Shown piece after piece: positions 1-10,894 of a stretch of 64,000 nucleotides of DNA. The notes below the pieces were generated by a model. It was not told where the DNA came from, did not search any database, and saw nothing but the letters and a program-made list of their open reading frames with translations. The stretch is from contig CM041782.1 of NCBI GenBank assembly GCA_023374045.1, forward strand, positions 248,649,882 through 248,713,881. Reading direction: 5' to 3'. The position numbers and the translations under genes are program-made. The DNA comes from Limonium bicolor (lineage: Eukaryota > Streptophyta > Magnoliopsida > Caryophyllales > Plumbaginaceae). Positions within the stretch are counted from its first letter, which is position 1. The number at the start of each line of letters is the position of its first letter.

Positions 1-270
1 CATTGGTGAGGGAAGTTTGAATGGTATAATGATGCAACCAAAATCTGTTACAAGAAGTGAAGAAGACAAGAGAACTAGTTATGAAAGTGTAAGTGATTTT
101 GAGTAAGAATTTGGGTAAGGGTTTCACCCATGAATTGATGAGTTTTAGAGCACGTTTTAAGGTAAGGTGATTAAACATGTAGAAATATTGTGGAAAGATT
201 AGGGAAAGGTTGGAGGTGGATTAAGGATTGAAATGGGGTTGAAAAATGATGTATGTTGCAGGTTTTAACA

Positions 271-457
271 GGGTCCGGGACCTAGTCCATGGACAAGGAC
301 CCGGACCACCCCCTATTTTTATGTCGAGAGTGCACATACATGTTGGTCCGGGACTTGGGATAGGGACAAGGTCCCGGACCATAGCAAAAATTGAGCCGAG
401 AGTTGTATCTTCAGTTGGTCCGGGACTTAGGGTAAGGAACAAGTCCCGGACCACCCC
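271..457. repeat. Palindromic GTCCGGGAC module array in LTR A
   Basis: Three modules of roughly 65-75 bp each contain a GGTCCGGGAC arm and a facing GTCCCGGACC arm separated by a short spacer, so each can fold into a GC-rich hairpin. The ends of modules are followed by ACC. The same layout occurs in D and F with related cores, and in the LARD-like LTR and G with different cores. Open frames across it are a by-product of the repeat. Confidence 0.85.
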
Positions 458-1704
458 AGAATTGCCCCGTGAGTGTTTTAAAGGTTGCTAATGATGGGGG
501 TTTGAATGTTAATGATGTTATAAGATGTTAAGGCCTTGTTTGGCGAGATGTAAAGGCCCTAAGAAGTGTTAGAAAGTGTTAGAAGTGCTTGAGAAGTGAG
601 AGCTTAAAGTAACAAAAGTGAAACCGAGATAACGGGATAACGGGTAAGGGTAACTACGGGAGTAACATTTAATTATGTTCCGTATAAGCTTAGTATTAAT
701 AATAATGTTTGAAAACATTATCAGAGAGTCGTGCGTGACCCGAGGACGGTGAGATGACACGGTAAAAGTGAAAACCCCCGGTGAAAGGTATGATTTTCTC
801 ATGCCCCGTATGCTAACCGAGTTACTCTGATTTGTGTGTTTGTGTGCCGGCTTAATCAAGATTAAAGTATGAAAATAATCCCTTGTTTGATTATGCATGC
901 ATTGTTGTATGTTGAATGAGCTAACATACTTGTATGCCGGTGTGGTCTAACTTAGTGCATAGACCGACTCTTAGTGAGTATTGATTGACTAGAAACCCGT
1001 TGAACGGGTAGTCACATAACCGATGGTATTATGCAAACACACACAAGCTATCGATTAAAGTATAACGATAACACAAACATATGAACTCCCTAAAATGCGA
1101 GGAGATGTACGGGTTGAGTATATACCCGATGACGGTTAGAGAACCTTATTGAAACAATCCACGAAATAAATATGAGTGGAGAGATAAATGACCTCCATCG
1201 AGAGGATTGAAGTTAGTCCAATAATGTAAACATATAAGAAAGGTAAAAGAGACCTAAGGGACTATGTGACTCCCTTGAGATACGGTCGACCTCTTATATG
1301 AGGATTTTACCCGGTATAAGAAAATATCCGAATGTACAAGCATATGATTGTGAGGGTAACACTTAAACCTAAGATTACCCGAATTTAAGTAAAGTTCCCA
1401 AAGTCATTAGAAACAGCGAGAATGATGCTTCTAGACTAATATACATGATATTACTATAACTCCGAGAGAGGAGTGTACGGGAACGAGAGTAGTCCGAGAG
1501 TAGTCGGACCTAAGTAAAAGTGATAGGAACTAAGAGAGAGTTCCGTGAGCTAGTTGAACCTTCCCACCATGCTAGACCCAGAGTAGGGTCGAAACCGGGG
1601 AAGTAAGACTATGCTAGAGAGCCATGAGTTTTGGCTTAAGTATGTATAAGAGTAACAAGCGTGACGTAGGAGACCTGTAGTGTCTCGAGAATCTACAAGA
1701 GCTT

Positions 1705-1890
1705 GAGTATGAATAACCCAAGAGTGTGGGTGAGATAACGAGTATAAATAACCCGAGAGAAAGGGGTGAGTATATGTATGAGTAACCCGAGAGAATGGGT
1801 AAGTATAAGAACGAGTAGCCCAAGAGAATGGGTGTGTACGTGAATAAGTAACCCGAGAGAGAGGGTGAGGTATTGAATAAGTAAACAAGG
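1705..1890 (+). repeat. Minisatellite of about five ACCC-GAGAG-GGGT units
   Basis: Units of about 33-46 bp each centre on an inverted repeat of the form ACCCGAGAG..GGGT (variants CCCAAGAG..GGGT) and are spaced by TAAGTATAAG-like linkers. They lie within LTR A. The long minus-strand reading frames here come from the repeat and have no recognisable protein. Confidence 0.7.
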
Positions 1891-2115
1891 CATAGTGAGG
1901 AATAACCCTCAATGCCTAAGAGTAACCAGTTATCACTAACAACATTGTTATGTTAGTTAGGAATCGTGTTCCGTGATTGGATGTAGATTCCTTGTGTGAT
2001 ATACATATATATTGTATTGCCATGATGCATGTTGTTTGATTAAAATGAACTCCATGTACATCCGACCCAAAGTAGTCGGCGTACCGCGGTTAGCACGCGG
2101 TATATGCGAATTTCA

Positions 2116-2162
2116 TGCGCAGCGTAAGCTGACCCCTAGGGGGAACGTTTTTAGTGTGCAGG
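2116..2162 (+). promoter_or_regulatory. Double hairpin plus CAG acceptor-like site, LTR A
   Basis: The pattern is CAGC-loop-GCTG, then CCCC-TA-GGGG, then a T-rich stretch and TGCAGGTAC. The same order of two hairpins, pyrimidines and CAGG is found in LTRs B, LARD, D and G. The role is unknown; it may be a 3' splice site or an RNA structure in the transcribed part of the LTR. Confidence 0.45.
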
Positions 2163-2388
2163 TACTTGAAGCTGACCACCGTTCGAGAGAGTAGGACGGG
2201 GACTGCTGTGAGCATGGGTAGTTAGATTGTATTACTTATGCGTTTGAATGAGGTGTAAGTCCGAGTATGTTATCGGCATCCGTATATTGTAGACTCGGTA
2301 TAGTAGAGATATGAATTGAGTATTGTATTTGTATGAAGTACTCGGTTGTTCCAGTTCATCAGACCGTTACGGTATGTAGAAAGGCCTG

Positions 2389-2410
2389 GTTAGCCACATG
2401 GGTGGCTAAC
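2389..2410 (+). promoter_or_regulatory. 9-bp hairpin near LTR A end
   Basis: Stem GTTAGCCAC / GTGGCTAAC with loop ATGG, followed by GGCG. It is about 100 bp before the LTR terminus, as in B, the LARD-like LTR and G. Confidence 0.55.
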
Positions 2411-4011
2411 GGCGTTGTTTCACCCCTCGTTGTAATTAGAGTTCCGCTGCGTGAGTAGGAGTAATTAGTAACAGTTTAAGAGGTAATGACGAGATTAACG
2501 GTTGGGGTGTTACATTTAATGATGTTATGAGGTTGTTAAGGACATGTTAGGTGAGTTTTAATGGCAATTAAGTGGGTGAAAAGTTGTATTAAAATGTGAG
2601 AGTAAAACAAGTTAAAAATGTTAAGTTATGTAACTAAGTTAACGGGGAGAAGTATAAGCATTAGACATTAAATAATCATGCTACCCCGATGATGTTAATA
2701 AAAATACATGTAATGTTATCAGTTGTTCGAGAATTGCTCGAGGAACATAAGTGGACGTGGTAAAGTGGACTCCGGTGACAGGTATGGTTTTCTTGCAACC
2801 TGTGTCCTACCGGATTACACCGGCTTGTATGCCAATGTGTTTTTATGAGTTTGCCACCTTGTAAGAAAAACATGTAATGAGTTTATAGTAATTCATTTAT
2901 GTGGCGCATCTGGTCTCCGATACCGTTTAGCCTCAAATATGTGTTAAACCTTAGCTAACCAAAACTAGGAACACATGAGTGATCGGTATACGGAGTTGAC
3001 GGCCCAAACCTTGGGAACGTGCTAACCACGGCTATGTGTGAGTTAGTTGGACATTGTTGTTGTATGCAAGTGTGTGAACCTCCCTTGTGTGCTTAACTCG
3101 GTTATGATACCGTATGGTGTGTGGATGTGGTAGGCTCCATAATGGATCTCTAACTACTTATTTATAAGTGTATATGTACTAATGGGGGGTGAGGAGTCCG
3201 GTTGTTCCGGCCACGCGTGTGATGGACGGGAGTCGATATCATATCCGGTTCGGCTCTCTTGGTGTATGTATAGGTGGTATTCCAATTTGGTTTCTACCTT
3301 CCCTTAGCTTATCCAAAGCTAGTTACTGACTCACGTCGGGCCACAGGGGCATACGTATGTTATTCGGTGTGCTTGGGATTACTATATCCGACACACCTTG
3401 GGTTTAAGTTAACCGTTCTATATAACTGGACGGTAACGAGGTTGGTAACGAGCTTAACATGGGATTGGCAAAAATCCCTAGGCTCACATGGTATACTAAC
3501 TATGGTGGAAGGTTCCTTGTGAGAACCGATTTTATGGTGTTATGTAATGTTATGGTGCTATGCAAATTCCCTTGCTGTGCTATGGTATATATGTATATAT
3601 TGGATGTTTAAAATGAATGCGATGTCATCATGTGTGCGTCGAAACAAGAAAGGTGTTGTTATGTTTGTTATGTGAGGAATGAGATGTGTTGTAGGATATG
3701 GAGTATGTGGATCATGGAAATGAATCCCAGTGTGTGACAAGAGGCGTTTAGGGATAACCCGATTAATGGGTACGTGTCGTTCATTAAGGAAGTAGCTCCG
3801 TTTTAGAGGAGAGCCACTTTAAGGTTAAAGGAATCATTGGATGGTTTGTTAAGTGTGGATGTGTTGGATATATGTTGAGCCCTATCGTTGGGTGTATGCA
3901 AAGTGTTGTGTGTTTATGGTTTGTATGCATGATTTAAATATAATCAACTGCATGCTAAGACGACAATTAGTTGTGCGTGGCCCGGTAGCATGTGGGCTGC
4001 GGGATTACCAT

Positions 4012-4070
4012 ACCAGCAAAGGTGCTGAGCCCCTTGGGGGCCACCCTTTCTCTCCTTTTCTACTTCAGGC
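4012..4070 (+). promoter_or_regulatory. Double hairpin plus CAG site, LTR B
   Basis: CAGC..GCTG then CCCC-TT-GGGG, followed by a pyrimidine-rich stretch and TTCAGG. Confidence 0.45.
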
Positions 4071-4312
4071 ACAAGGAGCTGGAAGCCGTTCGAGAGTAGG
4101 ACGGGGTTGGTGTTTGTACATGGGAAGCCATTTAATGGCGTAAGCATTGTAGGCGTAGTAAGACCGAAATTGTTATCGGCATTAGTTTGTAAATACTCGG
4201 TACAGTGGGAATGTATGTAATAATAAATGTTGGAGACGGAATAAGGATTGTATTGTGTAGTTGCTCGGGAATCTAGTCCATCAGACCGATACAATGTACA
4301 TGTATTAGCCTT

Positions 4313-4334
4313 GTTAGCCACGTGGGTGGTTAAC
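4313..4334 (+). promoter_or_regulatory. 9-bp hairpin near LTR B end
   Basis: GTTAGCCAC pairs with GTGGTTAAC through one G-T wobble, with loop GTGG. Pairing is retained although the right arm differs from LTR A and the LARD-like LTR. Confidence 0.55.
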
Positions 4335-6028
4335 GGCGTGTAACACCATTGAATTAGGTAATGTGATGAGTTGAAATTTCCGCTGCAATTTGATGTTATG
4401 TGTACGGTGGTAGGTGGGGTGTTACAATGTTATAAGTGTATCAATGTAATAATATTTGGGGTTACTTTGTAATTTCTGAAAGTATTGGTGAACATAAATA
4501 AAAACCGACAGCATAGGTTCTGTTTGGTAATTTATAACTTATTATAACTATAGGTCATAAATGGGGAAATGATATAAATATCATAATATATGTTATATTA
4601 CTATAATGTAACATTATATAATAATGTGGTGGTTTTGGTAAATAAAAGAAAATATAAGGGGCTGTTCGGAATTGATGGGTATTTAGAATTAAATTTTATA
4701 ATATGGTTTATAATGGTATAAGGGTTGTAACATTTATAATATAAGAAATATTCATTAAGGAAAAATGAATATATTATAAAGACTTACCACATATTAAATG
4801 GTCCCAATACATATATATAAATAAATATATGTTATGGAGTGAGAAATATGATATGGTTCAATAACCATATAATATCATAAGTGAGATGATATAAGTTGAG
4901 GAGAATAGAATTATAACATTAGTTAAGGAAATTCTAATGTTAAATGTGTACATGAAATAATAAGGATTTATATATTTCAAAGTATTTTAAATGTGAAATA
5001 TACCCATTTTTACACTTGGATAAACTAACCTTAGAGAAATAAATACTAAGGTAGGATGTATAATATATGATAAGATTATACATGTAATATAGTTTCAAAC
5101 ATATAATATACAAGTGTATTACAATATACATGTGATAATGAACGTATAAGTTTAAGTATGTTAATATTACGACGTAACCATGCATGTACTATAACGTTTA
5201 CGTAAAACTAATCCCGAATTAAACCGAAAACCCAAGAGACATTATTAGTGAATAACGGGGAATGAACGGAAGGGGTTAACGATGGTACGGGGTACCGTAG
5301 ATTAATGTTGTTGTACGAGAAGCTAATACGTAGTGTGATACGTATTATTAGATTATTAGAGGCGTCTCGAGAAGCATCGGATTTAGCTCGATTCATACTC
5401 CACCGTCCTATAATCTCGATGCACGGTATGTTATTATGTGGCTTGATTGTCTCTGAGGATTTCCTCAGTTTAGACATTGTGTGAAAATCTATGTTAAGAT
5501 TGAATGTTGCTTGTGTGAATTAATATGCATGAGTTGTGTGTTAATGCTGCTTTATTATATTACTATTGTGTGATAACAGTACCGTTCATATATATATGAA
5601 CATATTATAAAACGAACTAGCGGCAATGATGCTATCTTATACGTGTAATATAAGGAACGTAAGAAAAACGTTGTAGCAATGGGATAATAAGATATATTAT
5701 CCGAGACTTATATCCAGAGCATTGACCTTCTTAACGCCGTTCTTGTATCTAACACTGGATCCCGAGTCGATGTACTTAGGATTGGACTAACGACCTTAGT
5801 CTGCTGGTTAGGAAAATGGTAATGCGATGCGATGGTATAGAAGAACAAACCAAGTGGATGTGGCTCTTGGTGTGAGTTGTGATCAACTAACGATACTAGG
5901 ATGTCGTGCGAGTATCCACAAGTGTCAAGGAAATTGCAACGGACTACAGATGGTTCGTTGGTCGGAGACTCTACTGCTGGAGTGGCTACTGCCATGGGTG
6001 ACCCGCCATGAGATATGGGTTACTTAGA

Positions 6029-6055
6029 GACACGTCATTTTAATGAGACGTTGTC
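6029..6055 (+). promoter_or_regulatory. Covarying hairpin in LTR C
   Basis: GACA-CGT-CATT pairs with AATG-AG-ACGT-TGTC with small bulges. LTR E has the same fold at 47775-47801 with two paired changes. Confidence 0.4.
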
Positions 6056-6209
6056 ATTAGATATGACTGAGCAATTACGAACATATTTAGCCCGTACATT
6101 AGGCGAACATTATTGGGCTTGTATGCCAAAGACGGGAACCTATACTTGTTCATAATCATCATTGCTTCGCCTTGTTGTTCATTGGTTATGCTATATGGTT
6201 ATGTGTGGT

Positions 6210-6344
6210 ATGTGAATTATTGTGGTTTGGTTGAATTGAGTCGCTGTACTCGCTTATGGATTATTGTGCATTTGGTTGTGTTGAGTTGCTGTACTCGTGT
6301 GTGAATTATTGTGTGTTTGGTTGAGTTTAGTCGCTGTACTCGGA
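6210..6344 (+). repeat. About 45-bp minisatellite in LTR C
   Basis: Three units share TGTGAATTATTGTG, GGTTGAGT and GCTGTACTCG. A further unit lies on the other side of the LARD array at 39383-39426, so the array inserted inside this minisatellite. Confidence 0.75.
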
Positions 6345-6346
6345 TG
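6342..6346. repeat. Target site duplication GGATG, left of LARD array
   Basis: GGATG immediately precedes the first TGAAATACCCC and recurs at 39380-39384 directly after the last LTR terminus. It is the only duplication around the four-LTR array. Confidence 0.85.
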
Positions 6347-7441
6347 TGAAATACCCCAAACCTTGATATGTGGTTTAAATATCAAATTATGGTATGTAAA
6401 GGCTAAAGAGTGCCTTAGTAACATCAGTGAACAATTTAAACCATAATAAATGCAATAAAGCATTAAGACACAGTTGGGCAAAAAACACATGCTCTAAGCT
6501 ATGAGTGAACTTGGTTAGGACCCAAAGAGCCTACCAAGACTTGATAACATTTAATTATGATTTAATAAGGCTAAATAAGTCCTTAGGGAATTTTGGTGGA
6601 CAGTTAAACCAAATAAAACATAAGAAAATACCTTAAGGTCAATATGGGCCAAAATGTGCTCTAAGCTTGGGATAAATGTGTATAAGACCTAATGGTCATA
6701 CTTATACCTTATAAATATGTTAATGAAACATATTAAATCAATTACCAAAGAAACAGCTTGAAAACAAGTTAAAAGCAAAATGTGCTTTAAGAAGTCTTAA
6801 AGCACGTTTTTGAAAAATTGTCTTGTAAATGAGTTTTGAATGGCTAAATGTCCATCATTACTCTTTAATTAACATGTGTACTATATAGTATCACATTTGG
6901 GTGGCCATTAGTGGGAAATCAAAAATTCACTTCTATAGTGCCTTAGTTGTGAATAGTAATTTTACAAGCTAGGTTTGTAACATATGTATAAGTAATTAAA
7001 TTGGTCAACAAAGACCATTATACCCTCCTAGGCATATGGGGGCCGGTTTTCATGGTGTGAGTCACCAACATGTAAAAGAAATCAATAAGTAAACTTAAGC
7101 TTAAGTAAAGTATTTGCTTTAACTTACAAATATCTTCAAAAGTAAGTTCATCTTCATTCTCCTTCCTTTCTATTTCCACGGTTCCACACTCTCTTCTTCC
7201 TATCTTCTTCTTGTTCTCTCTCGGTGATACATAATACACCATGGAAGTCCATCTTTGACCACATGTAAAACCTAGCTCACTAACCAAATCAAAAACAAAC
7301 ACCACCATTCTCTTAGTTAAGTCAAGCTCTACAATCTTGCTTTTTCAAATCTTCAAGAACTCCATTTTGGTGCCATGAAGATTCACCATTGAAGGAGCTT
7401 GAGCTCACCTTTTACATATTCATGCTCTCCTTTCTTTCAAG

Positions 7442-7927
7442 GTAAGGAAACTCAAAGAAAATCCATGTTTCCTCCATGTTTTCATGTTGTCCGAAAATTC
7501 ACCTCACAATGGTGTATTTATCTTGCTTGTTTTAGTCATTTGAATCTTCCAAGGGCTAGGAGGAGTCCTCTCTTGATACTTATTCAAGTTCTCTTCCAAT
7601 TCCAAAGGTAAAACACTACCTTAATGTGTTAAAACAATATATGTAACTAGGGTTTACAATGAGATGAGCTTAAAGCTTGAATACTCATTATGTTGTTTGT
7701 ACAATGTATAACTTGACAAGAATCAAGTACCCCACCGGTTTGTAAGGAAACAAGAAAGAAATTTGTGAGAAAAGAGGTAAACAAGCTATCTCAATGTGGT
7801 TTAATGCCTTAGGAGAAATAAGTATGATGCTTGTTAAACTACCTAAAGAGCAAAATGGTGAATGACCTAGTAAAATGTTCTCAAGGAGACTAGTAAAAGA
7901 ACATTATGTTTGGTGTATGATTTGCAG
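7442..7927 (+). other. Candidate leader intron in LARD LTR 1
   Basis: Donor-like CAAG|GTAAGG at 7442 and AAAG|GTAAAAC at 7608 follow a CT-rich block, and an acceptor-like TTTGCAG ends at 7927. The acceptor is conserved in position in LTR2 (17414), LTR3 (26930), LTR4 (36421), D (41702) and G (56337). This is inferred from motifs only; the true donor is not known. Confidence 0.35.
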
Positions 7928-8730
7928 GTCAAAGGCATTATTATGTGGAAATTCAGTGTTTAAGGTTATGCAATTTAAGGGCCTAGAGCCATGTTATTTA
8001 AGGGCCTAAGTGCCAAGCAATTTAAGTTATGCACTATATTGTGGTAGTGCTTAATGTGTGAAGTTTGTGTATAAAAAGGTGTTTGATGGGTTTAGGTGTT
8101 TTGGATGGAATAAATAAAAACCTAAGGGTTGGATGGGGGTATATACTAGAGAAGTTATGGCCAAATTTGGGAAATGTGTAAGAAGTTCTAAGTGTGGTAA
8201 GTGAGTTTTGGTGAACTAGGAAGTGTTAAAGGTGAATGAATGTTTACTTGAGAAGAAAACATGTATTAAGGTGATTTAGATTGGTGCAAGGATTTAGGTG
8301 TTATCTTGGAAGTTCTAGGAATTCAATGGGTGTTTTGTGAATGTATTAAAGTCTTGGAGTAGTTGTTTAAGGTTTAGGTAAGGTTGGTGTTCAAGGAACA
8401 AGTGATGTTTAGGTATGATGTGAAAAAGGAGATTTAGTTAGTAAGAAAAGAAGAGTTGAGAGGTGATGACAAGGTGTAGAGGAAACACCTTGGTATTGTG
8501 GTCATTATAGGTGAAATGCCACCTAGAAATCATAAGGAGAAAACATTGTAAGTGTTAGGAATTTTGTGGAGATATAAGTAAAGGTTTAAGGAATTAGGAA
8601 AATAGTTTTGTGAGTGTTTAAAGAATATCTTAAGGGTGTGTTTGAAGTGCCAAATGATGTTTAGAACACATTAAGAGGCCTTAGGAGAAGTTTGGTGAAG
8701 ATTTGACAAAGTTTTGGTAAGTTTAGGAGG

Positions 8731-8993
8731 CGACCGACCCAGGGGCCGACCCAGTTTGTGGGTCGGTCGAGCCTCTGTTTAATGTTAGGAAAGTGTTCGG
8801 TAATGGTCCGACCCAAAAGGGTGGGTCGGACATGGGTCGGTCGGTCAAGTTTCAAAGGTGGGAAAATGTTCGCACATGGACCGACCCAAAATGGTGGGTC
8901 GGACGTGGGTCGGACGGTCATGTTTGTAAGGAAGTAAAAGGGTTCTGTAATGGACCGACCCAGTTGTGGGTCGGTCGGTGGGTCGGTCGGACC
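8731..8993. repeat. CCGACCC/GGGTCGG palindrome array, LARD LTR 1
   Basis: Four modules of about 80 bp, each with CCGACCC facing GGGTCGG across a short loop, linked by AT-richer spacers. Both strands read open here because of the repeat, giving spurious ORFs. Confidence 0.85.
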
Positions 8994-10763
8994 AAAAACA
9001 TGGTTTGAGGTTATGAAATGATATGTGATGATGGGGATTGGTAGGTAATGATGTTATAAGGATGTTAAGGACATGTTAGGGGGAGTTTTAATGACACCTA
9101 AGTGGGGTTAAAATGTGAGAGTAAAACAAGTTAAAAATGTTAAGTTATGTAACTATGTTAAGGGGAAAAAATTAAGCATTGACATTAAATGATCAAGCAA
9201 ACCCCGATATTAATGAAAAACACGTGTGTGTAACAGTTGTTCGAGAAATGCTCGAGGAACATAATGGACAGGATAAGGGACTCGGTGACAGGTATGGTTT
9301 TCTTGCAACCTGCGTCCTACCGGATTACACGGCTTGTATGCCAATGTGTTTTTCTGTATGTTTGCCACGTTGTAAGATAAACATGTAATGAGTTTACAGT
9401 AATTCATATATGTGGCGTGTTCAACTCCGATACCATTTAACCTCGGCAGTGTTAACCTTAGTTAACTGAGTCTAGGATCACTTGAGAGTTCGGTATTCGG
9501 GAGTAAACGACCCGTACCATGGGACGTACTAACCACGGCTATGCGTGTGTTAATTGTGTGTATGTGTATGTGAATGTAGGGATCTCCCTTGTATGTTTAA
9601 CCCAGTTGTAATACTGTATGAGTTGTTATGTGACAGGCTCCATAGTGGGGTTCTAAGTATTGTCTAAAGTAAGTATGTACTACAGTAGTGAGGAATCCGG
9701 TTTGGCCGGTCGCGCGTTGTTGGGAGAGGGTATCCTTCCTAGCCTTACCCTTCTCTTTGTAATGGTTGTTTCCCTCACGGGTTATGATCTCCCATTAGCT
9801 TACTCCAAAGCTTGGCTATTCTGACTTATGATCGGTTTAGGGGGAACATGTGTTTGTGTGGTGTGTTCGGCCTCCAAACCCGAACCGCCTTAACTTAAGT
9901 TACTCGTCCAACTATTAGGACGGTAATGAGTGTTGTTGTTGTATAACGAGCTTATCATGAGACTGATATTGTTCTCTAGGCTCACCAGTGTTAAACGATG
10001 TTTGGGTTGGTTCCTAAGAGAACCGCACCCGTTATGTTATGTATGTTTGGTGTGATGCAATATCTATTGCGGTGTTATGTTGTGTACGTAGAAACGTGCA
10101 AAAGTGTTGCTAAGTGTTGTATGTAGTGAATATTGTAGGTTGTATAATGTGGAGTGTGTTGTATAATGTGTAGTGTGGATCATGGATATGATTCCCAGTT
10201 TGTGATAAGAGACGTTTAAGGATAACCCGATTTAAGGGTATGGTCGTCTATTAAGGAAGTAGCTCCGTTGGAGGAGAAACACTCTAGGGATGATGAATAC
10301 CATGGGTGACTTGTTAAGTAGGATGTATTATCCGATTTGTTGAGCCATTGAGGCGAAATGTTAAGTGTTGTGTGTTTATTGTCACATGCATGATATAAAT
10401 ATAATCAACTGCATGCTAAGACGACAATTAGTGTGCGTGGCCCGGTAGCATGGGGATGCGGGATTACCATACCAGCAAAGGTGCTGAGCCCCTTGGGCCA
10501 CCCCTTTCTCTCTTTTCCTATTTCAGGTACGAAGTGTGGAAGCCGTCGAGAGTAGGACGGGTATCATTGTACATGGGTAAACTTTTAAGTGTATGTATAC
10601 AGTAGTGTAGTAGTAAGACCGATGTTGTTGTCGGCCAGTTTATAATACTCGGTATAGTTAAAGGTGTAGTTGTTGTTGTGGTTGTTAATGGAAAGGGTTA
10701 CCAATGTATAGTCGCTCGGGAATTTAGCCCATCAGACCGGTACAATGTGTATGTATTAGCCTT

Positions 10764-10785
10764 GTTAGCCACGTGGGTGGCTAAC
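10764..10785 (+). promoter_or_regulatory. 9-bp hairpin near end of LARD LTR 1
   Basis: Perfect stem GTTAGCCAC / GTGGCTAAC, loop GTGG, followed by GGCG. Repeated at 20271-20292, 29790-29811 and 39266-39287 in the other copies. Confidence 0.55.
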
Positions 10786-10882
10786 GGCGTGTAACACCAA
10801 CGAGTTGAGTAATGTGACGAGGTTGTTATTCCGCTGCAGTTTGTTGTAAGTATGTTAATGTTGGATGGGGTGTTACAAAAAG

Positions 10883-10894
10883 TGGTATCAGAGT
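10883..10894 (+). promoter_or_regulatory. Primer binding site, LARD unit 1
   Basis: TGGTATCAGAGT, five bases after the LTR. It is complementary to the 3' end of initiator methionine tRNA, except that C and G have C where this has T at position 12. Confidence 0.85.

Larger units (their letters stand above)
1..2514 (+). mobile_element. LTR A, right part of a long Ty3/gypsy LTR (3' portion, left end outside window)
   Basis: The segment ends in GGGGTGTTACA, the same terminus as the other LTRs here, and no primer site follows, so it is a solo LTR or the 3' LTR of an element lying to the left. It carries the modules seen in the other LTRs in the same order: a GTCCGGGAC palindrome array, a block rich in -CCGGTGAAAGGTATG-, a double hairpin before TGCAGG, and a 9-bp hairpin near the end. 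Its post-array block (around 470-720, with a repeated ACGGGATA) matches LTR F at 54640-54890, so A and F are one family. The five bases after it (TTTAA) are the expected right target duplication, but the left copy is off-window. No coding capacity is seen. Confidence 0.8.
2515..4426 (+). mobile_element. LTR B, right part, interrupted on its left by LTR A
   Basis: The sequence from 2515 resumes at the point equivalent to about 9045 of the LARD-like LTR and runs collinearly with it to the GGGGTGTTACA terminus, with clear divergence. It is therefore an older member of the LARD LTR family that LTR A invaded. No primer site follows: the next bases (ATGTT, 4427-4431) belong to the host LTR C and should be the right target duplication of B. 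The block at 3930-4075 (GACGACAATTAG... through the CCCCTTGGGG hairpin) is nearly the same as in the LARD LTR. There is no coding sequence. Confidence 0.8.
4427..6346 (+). mobile_element. LTR of element C, middle part (before the LARD array)
   Basis: An AT-rich stretch at 4430-5200 is followed by a block at 5200-6346 that runs collinearly with about 47030-47960 of solo LTR E, including an AAAACGAACTAGCGGC motif. C and E are thus one family, and by comparison with E the full LTR should be about 5.7 kb. The segment is bounded on the left by LTR B and on the right by the LARD array. It resumes at 39380. No gene is seen; ORFs of up to 96 codons are not recognisable. Confidence 0.8.
6347..10877 (+). 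mobile_element. LARD LTR 1
   Basis: 4531 bp, starting TGAAATACCCCAAACC and ending GGGGTGTTACA. Order of parts: AT-rich upstream part; CT-rich leader-like block (7140-7610) with AAGGTAAG/AAGGTAAAA donor-like sites; conserved TTTGCAGGTCAAAGGC at 7921-7936; palindrome array (8731-8993); double hairpin (about 10470-10530); 9-bp hairpin (10764-10785). It is the shortest copy and differs from copies 2-4 largely by scattered one-base losses. The ORFs inside are not recognisable proteins. Confidence 0.9.

Noticed and set aside
8661..8921. Overlapping ORFs on both strands over the palindrome array, possibly a repeat protein
   Set aside because: Open frames on both strands are a side effect of GC-rich inverted repeats lacking stop codons.
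8731..8993. CRISPR-like array (regular repeats with spacers)
   Set aside because: Repeats are imperfect palindromic modules inside a plant LTR; spacers are homologous to each other and no cas genes exist.
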